Positions 10,227 to 19,275 of a stretch of DNA of 47,303 nucleotides are shown here, one piece after another; position 1 is the first letter of the stretch, and each line of letters starts with the position of its first letter. The notes beneath the pieces were generated by a model, which had not been told where the DNA came from, did no database searches, and saw only the letters and a program-made list of their open reading frames with translations. Location: positions 1-47,303 of the forward strand of contig NZ_NOJZ02000019.1 in NCBI RefSeq assembly GCF_002251085.2, given 5' to 3'. The position numbers and the translations under genes are program-made. This stretch comes from Romboutsia maritimum. GTDB taxonomy: Bacteria > Bacillota > Clostridia > Peptostreptococcales > Peptostreptococcaceae.

Positions 10227-10305
10227 TAATTTCAACACTAAAATTTACAAAAATAATAAAATAATAAAAATTCTAAAAAATTAATAAAATGAATGATTTT
10301 TGAAT

Positions 10306-10371
10306 ATAAATGCTATATAATTAAATTCAACTAGTGTTTATTTATATAAAATAGCATTTATTTATATAAAA
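10306..10371 (+). repeat. tandem and inverted repeats before the OppA-like gene
   Basis: TTTATTTATATAAAA occurs twice exactly, at 10337-10351 and 10357-10371, 20 bases apart (about two helix turns). In addition ATAAATGCTAT (10306-10316) is an inverted copy of ATAGCATTTAT (10351-10361). The set lies between a TATAAT (10316-10321) and the ribosome binding site at 10381-10390. The spacing fits a regulator site or leader RNA structure; the bound factor is unknown. Confidence 0.5.
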
Positions 10372-10392
10372 AATATGGATGGGGGAGAGGTT

Positions 10393-12033
10393 ATGAAATT
10401 TAAAAAGAGGGTATCATTTTTAACTGCTGTAGCACTGATAGGGTCTAGTTTATTAACTGGATGCAGTAGTTCAGGGGGAGGAAGTGCAACTCCAGAGGAA
10501 GTACTTGCAAATCAAAATGCTAGAGTTGCTATAGCTGCGGCTGTAGATAAGCAGGCATTATGTGATGTTATATTAAATACTGGAGCAACTGTATCTAATT
10601 ATTTTACTCCTAAAAACTTGGCTTTAGATAATGGTAAAGATTATACCGAAGCTACTAAAGATTTTGGATTCAAATATGATGAAGACGCAGCTAAGGAAGC
10701 TTGGGATAAAGCTAAGAAAGAAGTTGGATTTGATAATGTAACACTTGAACTTTTAACATATGACCATGATTCAGGAAAAAGATGTGCTGAATTTTTACAA
10801 GGGGAATTACAAGATGCACTAGAGGGGTTAACAGTAGAAGTTAAGAGTTTACCTTTTAAACAAAAACTAGTTGAAGAAACAGCTGGAAATTTTGATTTAT
10901 CATATGCAGGTTGGGGAGCAGATTTTCCAGACCCTTTAACATATTTACAAACAATGGAACCTGGAAATCAATTTGCAAAACAAGTAGGATATAATAATGA
11001 TAAATTTAATAAGTTAGTTAGTGAAGCTAAAGCTTCTAAAGCTGCAACAGAAGCATATAAGAAATATTCAGAAGCTGAAAAAATAATGCTAGATGATTGT
11101 TACTTAGCACCATTATACCAAAAAGGAAGAACTTATTTAGAAAAACCATATGTATCAGGAATAACCAACTTTACATGGGGTGCTGATTATAGTTATATAA
11201 ATGCAGATGTAAATAAGCCTGAAAAAGTACTTAATTTAGCAATTGAATCAGATATACCTACGTTAGATATAAGTAAATGTACTGATGTAGTTTCATTTAC
11301 AGTTATGGATAATACAATGGAGGGATTAACAAGAGTAGATGATAAAGGAAAAGTTTTACCAGGAGTAGCTGAATCTTGGAATGTTTCTGAAGATGGATTA
11401 ACTTGGACTTTTAAATTAAGAAAAGATTCTAAATGGTCAAATGGTGAACCTGTTACAGCTAAAGACTTCGAATATTCTTGGAAAAGAACTCTAGATCCTA
11501 CTACAGCTTCAGAATACGGCTATATAATGTCAGACATAGTAGGTTCAAGTACGAAAGAGATTGAAGCTAAAGGAGTAGACGGAGTAGCAGTAAAAGCTGT
11601 TGACGATAATACATTAGAAGTTAAATTAAATAGACCAGTTTCTTATTTCCCAGAATTAATGTCATTCCAAGTATTTTTCCCACAAAATCAAAAATTTGTA
11701 GAACAACAAGATAAAAAATATGGAACATCAAAAGATGCTCAATTATATAATGGTCCATTTACTTTAACTGATTGGAAAATGGAAGATAAATATGTTATGA
11801 CTAAAAATCCAAATTATTGGAATGCAGATAAAATAAAATTAAATACTATAAATACTAAAATAGTCAAAGAAACAGGTGCACAAGTAAATTTATATGAAGA
11901 TGGTCAAATAGACAGAGTTTTACTAGATTCTGATTATGTAGATAAATATAAAGATAGTAAGGAAATCCACGACTATATTATGGCATCTACTTTCTTACTT
12001 CAATTAAATGGTGGCAAAGCTAAAACTAAATAG
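10393..12033 (+). CDS. circularly permuted OppA-type peptide-binding lipoprotein
   Basis: Extracytoplasmic peptide-binding lipoprotein (SBP_bac_5 family), presumed partner of the opp transporter. Residues 1-24 form a lipoprotein signal with lipobox LLTGC (Cys24). What follows is in swapped order. Residues about 39-275 are the normally C-terminal half: ANQNARVAIAAAVDK at 39-53, ADFPDP at 176-181, QKGRTYLEKPYVSG at 243-256. Residues about 276-546 are the normally N-terminal half: PEKVLNLAIESDIPTLD at 276-292, GEPVTAKDFEYSWKR at 351-365, GPFTLTDW at 454-461, NPNYWN at 472-477, ending at the hinge FLLQLNGG. Both halves look intact and the total of 546 residues is family-typical. Start: ATG 10393 follows GGGGGAGAGG; the ATG at 10375 is upstream of that site. 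No canonical oppA is present in the window. Confidence 0.9.
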   Translation: MKFKKRVSFLTAVALIGSSLLTGCSSSGGGSATPEEVLANQNARVAIAAAVDKQALCDVILNTGATVSNYFTPKNLALDNGKDYTEATKDFGFKYDEDAAKEAWDKAKKEVGFDNVTLELLTYDHDSGKRCAEFLQGELQDALEGLTVEVKSLPFKQKLVEETAGNFDLSYAGWGADFPDPLTYLQTMEPGNQFAKQVGYNNDKFNKLVSEAKASKAATEAYKKYSEAEKIMLDDCYLAPLYQKGRTYLEKPYVSGITNFTWGADYSYINADVNKPEKVLNLAIESDIPTLDISKCTDVVSFTVMDNTMEGLTRVDDKGKVLPGVAESWNVSEDGLTWTFKLRKDSKWSNGEPVTAKDFEYSWKRTLDPTTASEYGYIMSDIVGSSTKEIEAKGVDGVAVKAVDDNTLEVKLNRPVSYFPELMSFQVFFPQNQKFVEQQDKKYGTSKDAQLYNGPFTLTDWKMEDKYVMTKNPNYWNADKIKLNTINTKIVKETGAQVNLYEDGQIDRVLLDSDYVDKYKDSKEIHDYIMASTFLLQLNGGKAKTK

Positions 12034-12044
12034 TTAAATATTTT

Positions 12045-12096
12045 GCATGTAATTAATTTGCTTTTATGTAGCAAATTAATTACATGCTTTTATTTT
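12045..12096 (+). terminator. intrinsic terminator after the OppA-like gene
   Basis: A perfect 17-bp stem, GCATGTAATTAATTTGC (12045-12061) with GCAAATTAATTACATGC (12071-12087), is followed by TTTTATTTT. It separates the lipoprotein gene from uvrC. Confidence 0.92.
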
Positions 12097-12192
12097 GTTA
12101 AAATAAAGAATAAAAAGGTATAAATTATTTAAGAGTATATTTATTTTTGGGGTATAATTTAATATAGAAATAAAAATTTTGGAGGGATGAAT

Positions 12193-14007
12193 TTGTTTGA
12201 CATACAAGAACATTTAAAGAAACTTCCAGCAGAGCCTGGAGTATATTTAATGAAGGATAAATACGATAATATAATTTATGTAGGTAAAGCAATTTCTTTA
12301 AAAAATAGAGTAAGACAATATTTTCAATCATCTAAAAATCATTCTTCTAAAGTTAAATCTATGGTAAAAAATATATCTAAATTTGAATATATTATAACAG
12401 ATTCAGAATTAGAGGCATTGATATTAGAATGTAATTTAATAAAACAGTATAGACCAAAATACAATGTTTTGTTAAGAGATGATAAAACGTATCCTTATAT
12501 AAAAGTAACTATAAATGAAGATTATCCAAGAATTTTAAAAGTAAGAAGAGTATTAAAGGATAAAGCAAAGTATTTTGGTCCGTACACTAATATATCTGCT
12601 GTAAATGATACATTAGAAATAATAAGAAATACTTATCCTATTAGAACTTGTAATATAGATATAGATAGAGCTATTAAAAATAATATGAGACCATGCCTAA
12701 ATATGCATATAAAGAAATGTGTTGGGCCATGTACGGGGAATGTAATAAAAGAAGAGTACAACAAAATGATAGAAGAAATAATTATGTTTTTATCAGGAAA
12801 AGAAGAAAGCTTAATAGAGATTTTAAAGGAAAAAATGAATAAATGTGCTACGGAATTTAATTTTGAAGATGCGGCTATTTATAGAGATAAAATAAAAAGC
12901 TTAGAAGAAATGATGCAAAAACAAAAAATAGATACAACTACATCTGATTTAAATCAAGATGTAATAGCTATGGCGATAGCTCATGATGAAGCATGTGTAC
13001 AGGTGTTTTTTATTAGAAATGGGAAAATTGTTGGAAGAGAACATTTTATATTAGAAGGGGTAATGGATAGCTCTAGGGAATCAATATTAGGTTCTTTTGT
13101 GAAACAATTTTATATGGATCAAGAATATATTCCGAAGGAATTAATTATAGAAGATGAAATAGAAGATAGCTTTATACTAGAAGAGTGGTTATCATCGAAA
13201 AAAGGTCAAAAGATGAGTATAAGAGTTCCTCAAAAAGGTGAAAAGAAAAATCTGGTTGATATGGTCAAAAAGAATGCTATAGAATATCTTGAAAAATTTT
13301 CAGATATGAATAAACGTAAATATGAAAAAAGTATAGGTGCATTAGAAGAACTAAAACAAGTGTTAGATTTAAAACAAATACCTAAAAGAATTGAATCATT
13401 TGATATATCTAATATACAGGGAGTCGATTCAATAGGTTCCATGGTTGTACTTACTAATGGCAAAAAAGATAAAAAAGAGTATAGAAGATACAAAATAAAA
13501 ACAGTAATAGGGCCAAATGACTATGATTCTATGGCAGAAATTGTAGAGAGAAGATTAAAATATGGAAATTTTCCAGATTTAATTTTATTAGATGGAGGAA
13601 AAGGTCAGGTAAGCGCAGTAAAAAAAGTATTTCAAAAAAATGGTGTAGAAATTCCTCTTTGGGGGATGTATAAAGATGATAAACATAGAACAAAGGGATT
13701 GATTTCCCAGGAAAAGGAGATAGAACTCGATAAAACATCTAATTTGTATAGGTTTGTCGCAAGTATTCAAGAAGAAGTTCATAATTATGCAATAACATAC
13801 CATCGCAGCTTAAGAAATAAAACTTTGACAAAATCTATTTTAGATGATATACAAGGAATAGGCGAAAAAAGGAAAAAATCGTTATTAAGCCATTTCAAAG
13901 ATATAAATGCTATAAAAGAAGCTACTTTTGAACAGTTATTAGAAGCAGAAGGAATGAATAAAGTGTCTGCCAAAAGTGTTTATAATTTTTTTAGAAAGGT
14001 GAATTAA
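12193..14007 (+). CDS. uvrC: UvrABC excinuclease subunit C
   Basis: Dual-incision nuclease of nucleotide excision repair. The N-terminal GIY-YIG domain shows PGVYLMKD and IIYVGKA (3' incision). A UVR motif (INKCATEFNFEDAAIYRDKIKSLE-like, near residue 205) docks UvrB. The RNase H-like domain has FDISNIQG and LILLDGGKGQ (5' incision), and the tail carries helix-hairpin-helix motifs (DIQGIGEKRKKSLLSHF). Start: TTG 12193, giving (M)FDIQEHL, lies 6 bases after GGAGGG (12181-12186). The ATG at 12187 directly abuts that site and is too close. 604 residues. A TATAAT lies at 12153-12158. No LexA box is seen here, unlike uvrBA. hprK follows 6 bases later. Confidence 0.95.
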   Translation: MFDIQEHLKKLPAEPGVYLMKDKYDNIIYVGKAISLKNRVRQYFQSSKNHSSKVKSMVKNISKFEYIITDSELEALILECNLIKQYRPKYNVLLRDDKTYPYIKVTINEDYPRILKVRRVLKDKAKYFGPYTNISAVNDTLEIIRNTYPIRTCNIDIDRAIKNNMRPCLNMHIKKCVGPCTGNVIKEEYNKMIEEIIMFLSGKEESLIEILKEKMNKCATEFNFEDAAIYRDKIKSLEEMMQKQKIDTTTSDLNQDVIAMAIAHDEACVQVFFIRNGKIVGREHFILEGVMDSSRESILGSFVKQFYMDQEYIPKELIIEDEIEDSFILEEWLSSKKGQKMSIRVPQKGEKKNLVDMVKKNAIEYLEKFSDMNKRKYEKSIGALEELKQVLDLKQIPKRIESFDISNIQGVDSIGSMVVLTNGKKDKKEYRRYKIKTVIGPNDYDSMAEIVERRLKYGNFPDLILLDGGKGQVSAVKKVFQKNGVEIPLWGMYKDDKHRTKGLISQEKEIELDKTSNLYRFVASIQEEVHNYAITYHRSLRNKTLTKSILDDIQGIGEKRKKSLLSHFKDINAIKEATFEQLLEAEGMNKVSAKSVYNFFRKVN

Positions 14008-14013
14008 TTTAAT

Positions 14014-14943
14014 ATGAATGAAGTAGATAGAGTATCTATAGAAGAGATAATAAAAGATTTAGACTTAGAAGTAGTATATATGCCTGATGATAAAAAATAT
14101 TATGTATCTAAACAGGATATAAATAGAACAGGATTACAATTTGCAGGTTATTTTGAGTATTTTGTTTATGATAGAATACAAATAGTTGGAAAAACAGAAT
14201 ACAATTTTTTTAGTAGAATGGATACAAAAACTAGAGAAGAGGTTTTAGATAAATTTTTTGCATATGAAATACCAGCATTGATAGTAGCTAGAAATTTAGA
14301 GGTAAAAGCTGATGTCTTAAAGTATGCTAAAAAACATAATAGAGTAATATTAAGTACAAAAAGAAACACTACTAGACTGATAAATAAAATATCTAATTAT
14401 TTAGATGATAGACTAGCACCTCATACAACGTTACATGGGGTTTTAGTTGATATATATGGAACAGGCGTTTTGATAAGAGGAGAAAGTGGAATTGGAAAGT
14501 CAGAAACTGCTTTAGAATTAGTTCAAAGAGGTCATAGATTGATTGCTGATGATGCTGTAGAAATAAAAAAATTAGATGATGATAGACTTGTAGGTAGATC
14601 TCCGGAACTTTTAAGACATTTTTTAGAAGTAAGAGGAATAGGAATAATAGATGTAAGAAGTTTATATGGAGTAGGTGCTATTAAAACTACAAAAAAGATA
14701 GATATAATAGTTCATTTAGAAGCATGGGATGAAACTAAATATTATGATAGATTAGGATTAGATAAAGAATATGAGGAAATTCTTGAAACAAATGTAGAAA
14801 AACTCATTGTACCAGTAAAACCAGGTAGAAATACAGCAATGATATTAGAAGTAGCAGCCATGAATTTTAGACAAAAAGGAATGGGATATGATGCAGCTCA
14901 AGAATTTACAAAGAAACTAACTCAATTAATAGATAAAAATTAA
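14014..14943 (+). CDS. hprK: HPr kinase/phosphorylase
   Basis: Bifunctional enzyme that phosphorylates and dephosphorylates Ser46 of HPr, controlling carbon catabolite repression. The N-terminal domain is followed by LAPHTTLHGVLVDIYG with the catalytic His, the P-loop GESGIGKSET (about residues 156-165), and the DD pair HRLIADDAVEI. The family signature LEVRGIGIIDVRSLYG follows. The C-terminal VPVKPGRNTAMILEVAAMNFRQK is also typical. At 309 residues it is full length. AAGGTGA lies before the ATG, within the uvrC stop region, so it is probably co-transcribed with uvrC. Confidence 0.96.
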   Translation: MNEVDRVSIEEIIKDLDLEVVYMPDDKKYYVSKQDINRTGLQFAGYFEYFVYDRIQIVGKTEYNFFSRMDTKTREEVLDKFFAYEIPALIVARNLEVKADVLKYAKKHNRVILSTKRNTTRLINKISNYLDDRLAPHTTLHGVLVDIYGTGVLIRGESGIGKSETALELVQRGHRLIADDAVEIKKLDDDRLVGRSPELLRHFLEVRGIGIIDVRSLYGVGAIKTTKKIDIIVHLEAWDETKYYDRLGLDKEYEEILETNVEKLIVPVKPGRNTAMILEVAAMNFRQKGMGYDAAQEFTKKLTQLIDKN

Positions 14944-14948
14944 ATTGA

Positions 14949-14992
14949 AGGGGCTGCCTCAAAATTATTATACTTTTGAGACAGCCCTTATA
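14949..14992. terminator. shared terminator hairpin (GGGCTGYCTCAAAA family)
   Basis: AGGGGCTGCCTCAAAA pairs with TTTTGAGACAGCCCT around TTATTATAC. It lies between convergent hprK and hydA and has A/T runs on both sides, so it can serve both. Related hairpins occur at 19503-19543, 44043-44083 and (truncated) 47135-47165. Confidence 0.85.
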
Positions 14993-15009
14993 TATTTTAA
15001 TTAAAAATC

Positions 15010-16803
15010 CTATTCAGCTGAAGCTTCAGCTTCTTTAGAACAAGAGCATTCTTCAACTACATCATAAACGTTACTTTTATCGAAATAATGAGTATGAAGT
15101 AATTTATGAGCAGTTTCACCATATGGTTCACCTAAAAATTCTTTATATAATGCTAATATAGCAGGATTTTTATGAGACTTACGAAGTTGTTTACTGCTAT
15201 CTATGTTATATAATCCAGCAGCACGTTTCTTAACTATATCATAATCTCCATGATGATATGGTTGACCACCACCAGCTACACATCCACCAGGGCAAGCCAT
15301 TACTTCTACTATATGATATTTAGAATTTCCAGCTTTAACTTCATCCATTATTTTTCTAGCATTACCTAAACTACTAGTAGCACAAACATTAACTATAGTG
15401 CCAGCTATATCTATGCTAGCTTCTTTGATACCTTCCATACCTCGAACTTGAGTAAATTCAACATTTTCTAATTCAGAATCAGTTACCCATTCATAAGCAG
15501 TACGAAGAGCAGCTTCTAAAACTCCACCAGTAGCACCGAATATATCAGCAGCACCAGTAGAATCACCTAGTGGACTATCGAAAGATTCTTCTTCGAGATT
15601 AACTAAATCAATACCAGCTTCTTTTATCATTTTAGCAAGCTCTCTAGTAGTTATAGATATATCAACATCTAGAGAATCCCCTTGACCTAATTCAGATCTA
15701 GAAGCTTCATATTTTTTAGCCACACAAGGCATTATAGATATAACATACATATCTTTTGGATCTGTATTTATAACTTTTGGACCAAAGTAGTTCTTAGCAA
15801 TAGAACCGAACATTTCTTGAGGTGATTTACAACTAGAAGGCAAGTTTAGTAAGTCAGGGTAATTGCCTTCTATGAAATTAATCCATGCAGGGCAACAACT
15901 TGTTAATATAGGAAGATTTTTGCCTTCTTTAAGTCTATGAATAAATTCTGAAGCTTCTTCTAAGATAGTAAGGTCTGCTGCAAAGTTTGTATCAAATACA
16001 TACTTAAATCCAATAGCTCTTAAAGCAGCAACCATTTTACCTGTAGATATAGCGCCAGGCTCTAAACCAAATTCTTCACCTATAGCAACTCTTACAGCTG
16101 GAGCAACTTGAACTACTACAGTTTTTTCAGTTTGATTTAATGCATCCCAAACTTTAGGAATATTATTAACCTCAGTTAAAGCTCCAGTAGGACAGACAGA
16201 TATACATTGACCACAGAAAGTACATTCTGTATCAGCCATATCAGCATTAAAGAATGTTCCAACTTCTGTATTAAATCCACGATTAACACCTGAAAGTACG
16301 CCTACTGTTTGTACTTCGTTACACATAGTTTCACATCTTCTACATAATATACATTTATCATTATCTTTAATTATTGATTTACTAGAATAGTCTGTTGGAG
16401 AAGTTGAGTGTTCTCCAGAGAATCTTACTTCTCTTATACCTAAATCAGCAGCTATTGCTTGTAATTCACAACTTCCGTTTTTATCACAAGATAAACAATC
16501 TTTTGGATGGTCAGATAATAATAGTTCAACAACTGTTTTACGAGCTTTTAAAGCTTGAGGAGTGTTAGTCTGAACTACCATGCCTTCCTTAACATTTGTT
16601 CCACAAGCAGGAACTAAACCTCTACCAGCACTAACCATACATACACGACATGATGCACATTGATTAACCATATTTATTTCATCCATATGTAAATGGCAAA
16701 GATTAGGAATTTTAACGTTTACTTTTTTAGCAGCTTCTAAAATTTTAGTACCGCTAGGTACTGAAACAGCTTTACCATTTATAGTTAAATTAACTAAACT
16801 CAT
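15010..16803 (-). CDS. hydA: [FeFe] hydrogenase catalytic subunit (HydA/HymC type)
   Basis: H2-forming/oxidising subunit, 597 residues. Order of domains: N-terminal plant-type [2Fe-2S] domain (CHLHMDEINMVNQCASCRVC, about 36-55), a His/Cys [4Fe-4S] site (HPKDCLSCDKNGSCELQ), two 4Fe-4S ferredoxin clusters (CILCRRCETMC; CTFCGQCISVCPTGAL), then the H-cluster domain. All three H-cluster motifs are intact: TSCCPAWI, MPCVAKKYE and EVMACPGGCVAGGGQP. A small-subunit domain ends the protein, and the tail ECSCSKEAEASAE is short. Last gene of hydC-hydB-hydA, with ribosome binding site GGGGGGAT. The NuoE/NuoF-like partners suggest NADH- and ferredoxin-linked, electron-bifurcating activity; sequence alone does not prove bifurcation. 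Confidence 0.95.
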   Translation of the reverse strand: MSLVNLTINGKAVSVPSGTKILEAAKKVNVKIPNLCHLHMDEINMVNQCASCRVCMVSAGRGLVPACGTNVKEGMVVQTNTPQALKARKTVVELLLSDHPKDCLSCDKNGSCELQAIAADLGIREVRFSGEHSTSPTDYSSKSIIKDNDKCILCRRCETMCNEVQTVGVLSGVNRGFNTEVGTFFNADMADTECTFCGQCISVCPTGALTEVNNIPKVWDALNQTEKTVVVQVAPAVRVAIGEEFGLEPGAISTGKMVAALRAIGFKYVFDTNFAADLTILEEASEFIHRLKEGKNLPILTSCCPAWINFIEGNYPDLLNLPSSCKSPQEMFGSIAKNYFGPKVINTDPKDMYVISIMPCVAKKYEASRSELGQGDSLDVDISITTRELAKMIKEAGIDLVNLEEESFDSPLGDSTGAADIFGATGGVLEAALRTAYEWVTDSELENVEFTQVRGMEGIKEASIDIAGTIVNVCATSSLGNARKIMDEVKAGNSKYHIVEVMACPGGCVAGGGQPYHHGDYDIVKKRAAGLYNIDSSKQLRKSHKNPAILALYKEFLGEPYGETAHKLLHTHYFDKSNVYDVVEECSCSKEAEASAE

Positions 16804-16824
16804 TTATATCCCCCCTAAACTAAA

Positions 16825-18705
16825 TTATTTCTTGATTATAGCGTTAAATTTACAGTTACTCATACAAGCACCACATTTTAGACACTTAGAAGAATCTATT
16901 ACATGTTTTTCTTTTGGTTTACCAGTTATACAACCAACTGGACAAACTTTAGAACACTTAGTACATCCTTTACATGCATCAGTTATAACATAGTCAAGTA
17001 GAGATTGACATTTACCAGCTGGACATTTTTTCTCTTTAACGTGAGCTTCGTATTCATCATAGAAATATTCAAGAGTACTTAAAACTGGATTAGGAGCACA
17101 TTTTCCTAGTCCACACAAAGAAGTAGTTTTAATTGTAGTAGCTAAGTCTTTTAAGTCAACTAAATCTTGTTCGCATCCTTTACCATCACAGATTTTAGTA
17201 AGTAGTTCTAATAATCTTTTATTACCTATACGGCATGGAGTACATTTACCGCAAGATTCTTCAACTGTAAATTCAAGGAAGAATTTAGCGATATTAACCA
17301 TGCAGTCAGAATCATCAAGAACAAGCATACCACCAGAGCCCATCATTGATCCTATTGAACTTAGAGATTTAAAATCTATAGGAGTATCTAAATTTTTAGC
17401 AGATATACATCCACCAGATGGTCCACCAGTTTGAACTGCTTTAAATTCTCTATTATCAGGAATTCCGCCACCTATTTCGTAAACAATCTCTCTTAAAGTA
17501 GTTCCCATTGGAACTTCAACAAGTCCGACATTATTAACTTTTCCACCAAGAGCAAATACTTTTGTTCCAGGAGAATCTTCAGTACCATAAGAATTAAACC
17601 AAGAAGCACCTTTGTTTAATATAGCTGGTATATTTGCAAAGGTCTCAACGTTATTTAAACAAGTTGGAGATTGCCATAAACCACGCTTTGAAGAACTATA
17701 AGTCTTCATTCTAGGCTCACCACGTTTACCTTCTATAGAGTGCATAAGAGCAGTACCTTCACCACAAACGAATGCTCCTGCACCATATTTTAATTCTATA
17801 TTAAAGTTAAAATCAGTTCCTAAAATATTATTACCAAGAACACCGGATTCTTGAGCCTGAGCTATTGCAACTTTTAGTCTTTCTATAGCAAGTGGATATT
17901 CAGCTCTTATATATATATATCCAGTATCTGAACCTATTGCATAACCACAAATAGCCATTGCCTCTAATACACTATGAGGGTCACCTTCAAGTACAGATCT
18001 GTCCATGAATGCACCTGGGTCACCTTCATCTGCGTTACAAACAACATATTTTTGACAAGGAGGAGTTTGAGAAGTAGATTCCCATTTAACACCAGTAGGG
18101 AAGCCAGCACCACCTCTGCCTCTTAAACCAGAAGCTTTTACTTCAGAAATGACATCTTTAGGAGACATTTCAGAAATACATTTACCTAAAGCTAGATAAC
18201 CATCATTACCTATATATTCATCTATATTTTCAGGGTTAATATGCCCACAATTTCTAAGTGCAACACGAGATTGTTTTTTATAGAATGACATTTCATCATG
18301 TCTTTCAACCTTTTTATTATCTAATGCAGGTTCTTCAAATAGTAATCTTTCTACAACTCTATGATTAAGTATATGTTCTTGAACTATTTCTTCTGCATCT
18401 TCAGGTTTAACTTGCACATAAAAAACGTTATCAGGATAAACTTTAACTATCGGACCTTTAGCACAGAAACCAAAGCAACCAGTTAATTGAACTTCTGCAT
18501 GATCTTCAAGTCCAGCTTTTTTTATTTCAGATTTTAAATTTTCAATTATTTGCATACTATCTGAAGAACTACATCCAGTACCACCACAAACTAAGATATC
18601 TCTTTTAACCAGATTTTCTTTTGTAAAATGTTCTCTTAGTTCAAGTGCAGGTTTTAATTCACTAGCTAATTTTTTCAAATTATCAAATGAAACTATTTTA
18701 TTCAT
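16825..18705 (-). CDS. hydB: NuoF-like diaphorase subunit of the hydrogenase (HydB/HymB type)
   Basis: NAD(H)- and FMN-binding subunit of the multimeric [FeFe] hydrogenase, 626 residues. An N-terminal thioredoxin-like [2Fe-2S] domain (CGGTGCSSSDSMQ ... GCFGFCAKGP) precedes the NuoF core with the flavin/NAD motifs GRGGAGFPTGVKW and VCNADEGDPGAFMDR. The [4Fe-4S] motif ESCGKCTPCRIG follows. The C terminus adds two ferredoxin clusters (CKGCTKCSKVCPVGC; CLKCGACMSNCKFNAI). This is the architecture of HydB of trimeric hydrogenases. It lies between hydC (13 bases away) and hydA (21 bases away), each with a G-rich ribosome binding site. Confidence 0.95.
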   Translation of the reverse strand: MNKIVSFDNLKKLASELKPALELREHFTKENLVKRDILVCGGTGCSSSDSMQIIENLKSEIKKAGLEDHAEVQLTGCFGFCAKGPIVKVYPDNVFYVQVKPEDAEEIVQEHILNHRVVERLLFEEPALDNKKVERHDEMSFYKKQSRVALRNCGHINPENIDEYIGNDGYLALGKCISEMSPKDVISEVKASGLRGRGGAGFPTGVKWESTSQTPPCQKYVVCNADEGDPGAFMDRSVLEGDPHSVLEAMAICGYAIGSDTGYIYIRAEYPLAIERLKVAIAQAQESGVLGNNILGTDFNFNIELKYGAGAFVCGEGTALMHSIEGKRGEPRMKTYSSSKRGLWQSPTCLNNVETFANIPAILNKGASWFNSYGTEDSPGTKVFALGGKVNNVGLVEVPMGTTLREIVYEIGGGIPDNREFKAVQTGGPSGGCISAKNLDTPIDFKSLSSIGSMMGSGGMLVLDDSDCMVNIAKFFLEFTVEESCGKCTPCRIGNKRLLELLTKICDGKGCEQDLVDLKDLATTIKTTSLCGLGKCAPNPVLSTLEYFYDEYEAHVKEKKCPAGKCQSLLDYVITDACKGCTKCSKVCPVGCITGKPKEKHVIDSSKCLKCGACMSNCKFNAIIKK

Positions 18706-18718
18706 TAATTATCCCCCC

Positions 18719-19216
18719 TTAACAACTTAACTCAAGTTCTTTATAGTGATCTAATATTTCACTAACTTGTTCTGGTTTAACTTGACCATAAACTTTACCA
18801 TTTACAACAACAACAGGAGCTAGACCACATGCACCAACACATCTTAATCCTTCAAGTGTAAATTTAAGATCTTTAGTAGTTTCTCCAGCTTTTATTCCGA
18901 GTTGTTTTTCAAACTCAGCCATTATTTTGTCAGACCCTTTAACAAAGCACACAGTACCTAGACAAACACTTATTTTATAATCTCCTCTAGGTTCTGTAGT
19001 AAAGTAAGAGTAGAAGCTGACAACCCCGTAAACTTTAGCAGGAGCTAAATTTAATTGTTTTGCTATATGAAGTTGAACTTCTTTAGGAAGATATCCAAAA
19101 ATTCCTTGAGCATGATGAAGTACTTGAATTAAAGCACCATCTTTAGTTTGAAGAGAGTCAATAAAGCTATCTAGTTCTTCAAATAATTGTTTGTTGCGTG
19201 AAACAAAATCGCACAT
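18719..19216 (-). CDS. hydC: NuoE-like [2Fe-2S] subunit of the hydrogenase (HydC/HymA type)
   Basis: Thioredoxin-fold [2Fe-2S] subunit, 165 residues, that passes electrons between the flavin subunit and the hydrogenase. The four ligands are seen in CLGTVC and LRCVGACGLAPVVVVNG, the usual CxxxxC ... CxxxC pattern; VYGVVSFYSYF is also family-typical. Start: ATG 19216 (MCDFVSRNK) lies a few bases after AAAGGGGG. The ATG six codons upstream (19234) would place that site inside the gene. First gene of the hyd operon; a terminator-like hairpin sits about 60 bases in front of it. Confidence 0.93.
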   Translation of the reverse strand: MCDFVSRNKQLFEELDSFIDSLQTKDGALIQVLHHAQGIFGYLPKEVQLHIAKQLNLAPAKVYGVVSFYSYFTTEPRGDYKISVCLGTVCFVKGSDKIMAEFEKQLGIKAGETTKDLKFTLEGLRCVGACGLAPVVVVNGKVYGQVKPEQVSEILDHYKELELSC

Positions 19217-19275
19217 ACAAATCCCCCTTTTCATTTTAAAGTTATTATTTATAATAAATAATTAACTAACTACAC

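Noticed and set aside
10270..10290. CodY-like sequence AAATTCTAAAAAATT before the OppA-like gene
   Set aside because: At least four mismatches to the consensus in a very A/T-rich spacer.
10393..12033. Possibility that the OppA-like gene is a fusion of two different broken binding proteins
   Set aside because: Each canonical region occurs exactly once, the sum is one full-length protein, and the frame is unbroken; permutation explains this more simply.
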